Positions 59,362-64,000 of a stretch of 64,000 nucleotides of DNA are shown piece after piece. The notes under the pieces were generated by a model, which did no database searches, was not told the DNA's origin, and was given only the letters and a program-made list of their open reading frames with translations. Each line of letters begins with the position of its first letter. Within the stretch, counting starts at the first letter, position 1. The DNA is from Dryas octopetala (taxonomy: Eukaryota; Streptophyta; Magnoliopsida; Rosales; Rosaceae), in contig OY992835.1 of assembly GCA_963921425.1 (NCBI GenBank), forward strand, positions 2,790,001-2,854,000, in the 5' to 3' direction. Both the position numbers and the translations under genes were made by a program.

Positions 59362-59971
59362 CTCTCTACAAACAAAAGTACATTTGTAGTTTTGTACAAC
59401 ACGCGAGAGGGCAAAGAGTGTTTGCAAATCTTTTTTTTTTTTTTTTGGAGAAACAATGTTAAACACTAAGGCCTTCTAAATGGCAAAACTCAAACACCCA
59501 AAAAACCCATTTTGGCCATAAAAAAGCGTCCAAAATTTAAGTTTGGGTCTCAGCAACATAAAATGAATTTTAGTATTTTTTACCTATTTAACTAATGTAT
59601 AAATTTGATTCAGTTCCTGTTAATTTAAAGTTTGTAAACTTTTATAATTATGAATATTATATTATTGTTAATATTTTAATTAGCTCTTTAAAATAATACT
59701 AATATTAATATATTAATATGAAATGATTATAAATATTGAAATTGTTGTGTAAAAGAGAGAATAATGTAAAGAAAAAACTAAGAAGAATGATGTATATATA
59801 GAAATTTTTGTTTACTAGCCGTTATAAAATTTTTCAAATTTTTCTGAAATTTTTTAGAATTTTTAATGAATAAAAAAATCATGACATAATTTGGGTCATT
59901 GATTTGCAACGGGCTACAGATCTCAGCCCTTGAAAAATCCACACAAACAAGCTCAATCACTTAAATCCTAA
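59362..59971. repeat. Host block A, copy 2, right border of the viral array
   Basis: Direct repeat of 42411-43019, the segment upstream of ARL8. In this orientation the end that normally faces ARL8 faces the viral array, so any promoter in it would transcribe leftward through viral sequence. Differences from copy 1 are few and mainly in a poly(T) tract. Confidence 0.93.
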
Positions 59972-60933
59972 ATCTAAGTGGCAGCTTCTTACCCTTGTGC
60001 AAACTACTTGAGCCATGCAGTCAGTCAATCATAACATTAGCAGCTCACACCTTGAGTCATTCAATGCACGGCACCGACAACAACACAAGCACAACGGAAA
60101 CGAAACAGATGCTATGAAAATGCAACTGAGGATTCTATAAGAATCAGCTCCTTCAAGTTATCAAGACTTGAAGAAGTCGATGGAGAATCCAATACTAAAA
60201 TCTATATGAGTGTGTGAAGATTTTAGAAAATACAAAAATCAGTTTTAAAGATTAGTTTTCATCAAAAACCAATTTTCTCACTAGAACTCTCTCTTTAAAA
60301 CAAAACAGAGACCTATTCAATGAATGGAAGAGTTGCTCACAAAAGAGATGACACCCTCTGTTTTGTAGAAACCCATTCTCACCAAATCAGGACACATGGA
60401 GGATTCTTACTCATTTGAGTTAAGGACAAAATGACAACAAGGAAAGGAATGTCCAAAGAAAGAATCCAAAACTGGTTAGAGATGAGAATGATTATGTGGA
60501 TTGAGATAAGAGAAGAATGAAATATTTGTAGCAAACAGAATAACCACATGCGAGTGAGTGTGAGCTGAGAGAGACAGTAAAGTGCACGTGAGTGTGTGTA
60601 GGAGATAATAAACAGTGCACGTGAGTGAGAAATCTGAGCGGCAGGATATTCACATGGTGTGTGCATGAGTGAGCTGAGGAAGACAGTGAATAGTGCACAT
60701 GTGTGTGTGTATGAAATACAAACTGAGATGCATTTTTCTTTTATTAATGTGTGTGTGCGTGAAATGCAAGTTGAGGAAAATGACTTCATGTACACAGCAC
60801 ATTTTTCTTAAATCAAGAAATGGGCTTTTCATAAACAACACCATGTGATAACCCCACTTACAACACCATTAAAACATGTAATGGGCTGAGTTCATTAAAC
60901 ATATGACGGGCCCAACTTACAACACACACTCAT
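59972..60933. other. Intergenic sequence with GTGAGTGTGTG-rich low complexity
   Basis: No gene was recognised. Around 60545-60760 there are imperfect repeats of GTGCACGTGAGTG and TGTGTGTGTATGAAATACAA. The minus-strand open frames here are low-complexity His/Ser/Leu runs produced by these repeats. Confidence 0.45.
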
Positions 60934-62731
60934 TGTAATATCCTAGAAAATTCAAATTTTCCTTTATAATTTACCTTGTTTTTACATGAATTGTTGAAGA
61001 GTCATAGTTTTTTAAAATGTTTACTTTTTTTAATTAATGTTTATAATTTGGTTTGACCCAAAAGTTGACTTTTAAAATTATTAGGCTTTCATCTTTGACT
61101 TTGGGCATCTTGGATAGGTCTCGAGTCCACGAGTTTGTAGACATGAAGCACGCGTAAATCGGAGTTACGGTTTGGGTTTTACAGACGTTAAAAGTGAGGG
61201 GCATATTTGTAATTTCGCGTCAAAAAAACCCAAAAGTCATTTTTTATCTCTCATTCTCTCTCCTCTCTGCCCGGGTTCACTCTCACTCTCTCTCTCTCGC
61301 TCGCCCGTTCAGCGCCGCCGCTGTCACCGGCATGTGGACGCGCGTCCGGCAGCGGATGGAGGCGGATGAAAGCTCCCCGAGCTCGCCGTCCCTCCCTCTT
61401 CCTTTCCCTCGTCTTCGTTCAGCCCAGAAATTCCCCAAATCGAGAACCCATTTTTGCCCGTTTGGAGCTCTGGCTTTGACTCGGCGTCTTCGCTACCTAG
61501 CTCCGGCCCAGGAAGCTTCCTCTTGTCGAGCCGAGCACGGTGGTGTGCTCCGATCGTCCACTCGACGCTCCCCGACAACGAATCAACGTTGTGAAGGCCG
61601 GCGGCTTCCACCGCCGATTTCGGCCATTTCCGGCAAGATTTGGCAATCGATCCTGGTATAAAAGTTAGTCATCTCGACGTCTCCTTCGTGCCTGTGTAAT
61701 TTGTTTAGATTGATTTTGAGTTCAAAAATTTTGCAGGTTGACCACCACGGACCACCGCGGGTTCCTCCGTGTTTGGTCATGCCGATGACCCTAATTATTG
61801 GTTTTTGGCCTCTTGCCAGTCACCCGAAGCCCGTGGGTGAGTTTCTGTGTGTTTTGTATGCTGTTCTGAGTCGAGCAGCCATCGTGTGTGGTGGCGGCCG
61901 CCTGTTTCGGTCGCTTAGCGGCCGTTTGTGTTTCTGAATTGTGATTTTATTTGGTTGTCTGGTCTTAACAGGTACACGGGCTCGGGAAATCTTATTCCCG
62001 ATGTTGTCATGCTGCCGGATTTGTTATCCGAGCGTGTTGCCATCCAAGGGCATTGCGGTCTTTTCACGTGATTAAATTGTGAGTGAAATTAGATAGTTTA
62101 ATTGTTTGCCTTGTTTGTTTATATGCATTTGTTTACTAGGATTTGGTTTGGCTAGAACTTGGTAAGTCTAGGCTTGAATCTTGAGGATGAAATTGATGGT
62201 GATTATGCATTGAGCTTGTTAATTAGGATGTGAATGATTTAAGGTTGAGGTTAATAGTTGACAATTAGGCAATTGATTTGCAGAAAAATGATTATTATTA
62301 TTGGTGGAATTTATTGTGAATTGAGGAATTATGGCTATCTTGATAATTGGATTATTGGTGAATGAAATTGTTATGTGATTAAGTAATTATGGATATTTAT
62401 TGAGTATGGAAATTGAAGTATTATTGAGGATATTTGTTTAAGTAGGGTTGACGTTTGTTGTATAACCCAATACACTATGGTTGTGGTGTAGGGTTGATGT
62501 TTTGCAGGTTAAGCAAGCTGAGAAAGCAGTGGGGAGAAGTTGAGGCAGTGGGACCCACTTTTGTTTTGTTTAAATGTTTTTATACAGAGGTTTTACATAA
62601 ATATTTTGGGCTCATACTCTGATTTATTAAATATATTTATTTATTATGTAAGTGCATATCTCATTCTTTGAAAAGGGGATTAATTGGCAAGGTTTCAGTA
62701 TGTTTATGAGCCCGAGGTTTGGGGCGTTACA
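60934..62731 (+). mobile_element. Solo LTR, 1.8 kb, probably Ty3-gypsy
   Basis: The sequence starts TGTAATATCC and ends GGGGCGTTACA. A perfect 5-bp target duplication CTCAT flanks it (60929-60933 and 62732-62736). No internal region is present, so it is a solo LTR left by recombination between two LTRs. The TGTAA...TTACA ends and the 1.8-kb length are typical of large gypsy elements. A GC- and CpG-rich block (about 61260-61640) lies inside and generates spurious open frames. Confidence 0.88.
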
Positions 62732-62949
62732 CTCATGGGCTCAACTGAATTATAATGCATGAAATGCATTTTACCTTAGTACATGAGCTTTTGATCTTCA
62801 ATCTTGATGTCTTCAACCCAAAACAAACTCTAATAAGCTAGATTCTTAATTATATCCTAGAGCTTATTGAATGTGGCAAATGTAAAATAATTTCAATGGT
62901 TTTGACAAGGAAAAGCCAATTTAAAAATTCTTAGAACTAACATAGGCGC

Positions 62950-63575
62950 AACGACAATGGAAAGGCATTCCAGCAAGGAGGGGCAAAGGCACTTGCTCCT
63001 AAGGTTGACAAAGGCACCAAGCGGCATAGAGGCAAGCGTGGTGGGAAGAAAGACATGTCCAAGGTCAAATACTATAACTGTGAGAAAATGGGCCACTTCG
63101 CTCGTGATTGCACTGAGCCGAAGAAGGTACATTCTGATCCTAACTCTCTCTACATTTGTGTAAGTTCTCATGTTTTAGTTGCTTATATATCCATTGGTTG
63201 GGTTGTAGACATAGGAGCAACCAGGCATGTGATGCGAGATCAAGGATGGTTCGTAGATTATCGTTGAGTTCCAAGCGGCACCCATGGCGTGTTCATGGGT
63301 AATGGAAATCGTTTGGAGGCATTGGAAGTTGGTTCATATCAGCTTCAGCTACACACTGGTTGCACATTGCTTTTGCATGACGTCCTATATGTTCTTGGAA
63401 TTCAACATAATCTACTTTCAGTTTTATCATTTTTGAATAAGGGATATTGTTTCAATTTTTCTTCTAGCGGTTTATATATTTCTTTAGATGAAACAATAAT
63501 TGGTCATAGTTTTATGAAGAATAATTTATTTTATTTGGATTTAAATCGTTCTGATTCTTCCTTATCATATGTTGC
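62950..63575 (+). pseudogene. Ty1-copia gag-pol fragment
   Basis: The plus strand encodes a zinc-knuckle-like YYNCEKMGHFARDC, a protease-region-like WVVDIGATRHVMRDQGW, and a stretch with LLLHDVLYVLGIQHNLLSVL and GLYISLD, typical of the copia region between protease and integrase. It is a broken piece without its own LTRs. Confidence 0.8.
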
Positions 63576-63579
63576 TAAT

Positions 63580-64000
63580 TGTAAGACCCAAGATTTTTTC
63601 CATATTTTAATTTTCGGTTTTGTTTATTTAGAATTTGGTCTAATTCTTAGAGTTGACTAATTTTTCTAAAGTCCAAGTGACTAAGACTAGACCTTGGTGG
63701 TGTAGAGCTCATTTTTCTGAGAATAACGATGCTTGGTTCGTTGAAATCGGAGTTCGGATGAAGGAATTACGAATTTTCAAAGTTGGATGATTAGTTTAGA
63801 TTATTATTTGATTTTTCAGAATTTTATTTGGAGAAGTTGGATTTATCATAAAAATTCTAGAAGTCAAAATAATATTTTGAGGCCATAGGAAATTAGTACT
63901 CAGCTTCACGAGTCCATAGGATTTTTTGGGAGATTTTTCGAAGCTTGAATGTATTTTTGGTGGATTTTTGAAGTTAGAGAAAGTGGAAAAATAATACACG
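63580..64000 (+). repeat. Probable start of an LTR (TGTAAGACCC), running off the right edge
   Basis: TGTAAGACCCAAGATTTT directly interrupts the copia fragment and resembles the TGTAA start of the solo LTR at 60934 in style. No coding follows. The other end is outside the window. Confidence 0.45.

Noticed and set aside
42411-59971. Block A copies as a target-site duplication of one insertion
   Set aside because: At about 609 bp they are far longer than any integrase target duplication and caulimovirids have no integrase; repair-associated copying is more plausible.
61194-61661. 155-codon open frame in a GC-rich block
   Set aside because: It lies wholly inside the solo LTR with a proven target duplication; composition is low-complexity Ser/Arg/Pro and overlapping open frames exist on both strands, as expected from GC-rich DNA.

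Overview
The window is plant nuclear DNA, almost certainly from a eudicot. It carries spliced host genes of plant type (an R2R3-MYB with the canonical exon sizes and a plant ARL8 GTPase), typical plant transposons (Ty1-copia, PIF/Harbinger, hAT, CACTA, an L1-like LINE, a solo LTR) and an endogenous plant pararetrovirus (Caulimoviridae). The species cannot be named from the sequence. Only about 3% of the window is host coding or exon sequence; most of the rest is nested transposon material and AT-rich intergenic DNA.

Layout. 1-1.3 kb: 5' part of an R2R3-MYB gene (minus strand), running off the left edge. 2.66-4.44 kb: a non-autonomous hAT element with 8-bp target duplications and an AT-rich foldback core. 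5.85-12.23 kb: a decayed PIF/Harbinger transposase gene whose last exon was split by a very young, whole-looking Ty1-copia element (5924-11141). 13.18-14.75 kb: one end of a CACTA element with its subterminal motif array and second-ORF remnant. 14.75-18.96 kb: a degraded LTR element. 19.66-23.74 kb: a shortened Ty1-copia element with a hAT nested in one LTR; the other LTR preserves the empty site. 24-32.5 kb: AT-rich sequence, small tandem duplications, an LTR-like end and dispersed repeats. 32.6-42.2 kb: a complete ARL8 gene (six coding exons, 184 codons, minus strand) whose 8.2-kb first intron holds LINE debris. 43.95-44.57 kb: a small three-exon gene predicted to encode an 80-residue secreted peptide. 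44.86-59.36 kb: a rearranged endogenous pararetrovirus array. 60.9-62.7 kb: a solo LTR with a perfect 5-bp target duplication. 62.95-64 kb: a copia fragment and the start of another LTR.

The most interesting region is 42.4-60 kb. Viral segments lie in both orientations, including a 4122-bp tandem repeat (about 2.2 copies) and a large inverted duplication of the coat-protein/protease region. The array is flanked by direct copies of nearby host DNA: a 198-bp block (43019-43216 and 44664-44861) and a 609-bp block (42411-43019 and 59362-59971). The longer block is the sequence immediately upstream of ARL8. Its second copy faces into the viral array, so if it carries promoter activity it would transcribe an inverted repeat and could make viral double-stranded RNA. 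That last step is inference, and the near-identical repeats also make an assembly error possible.
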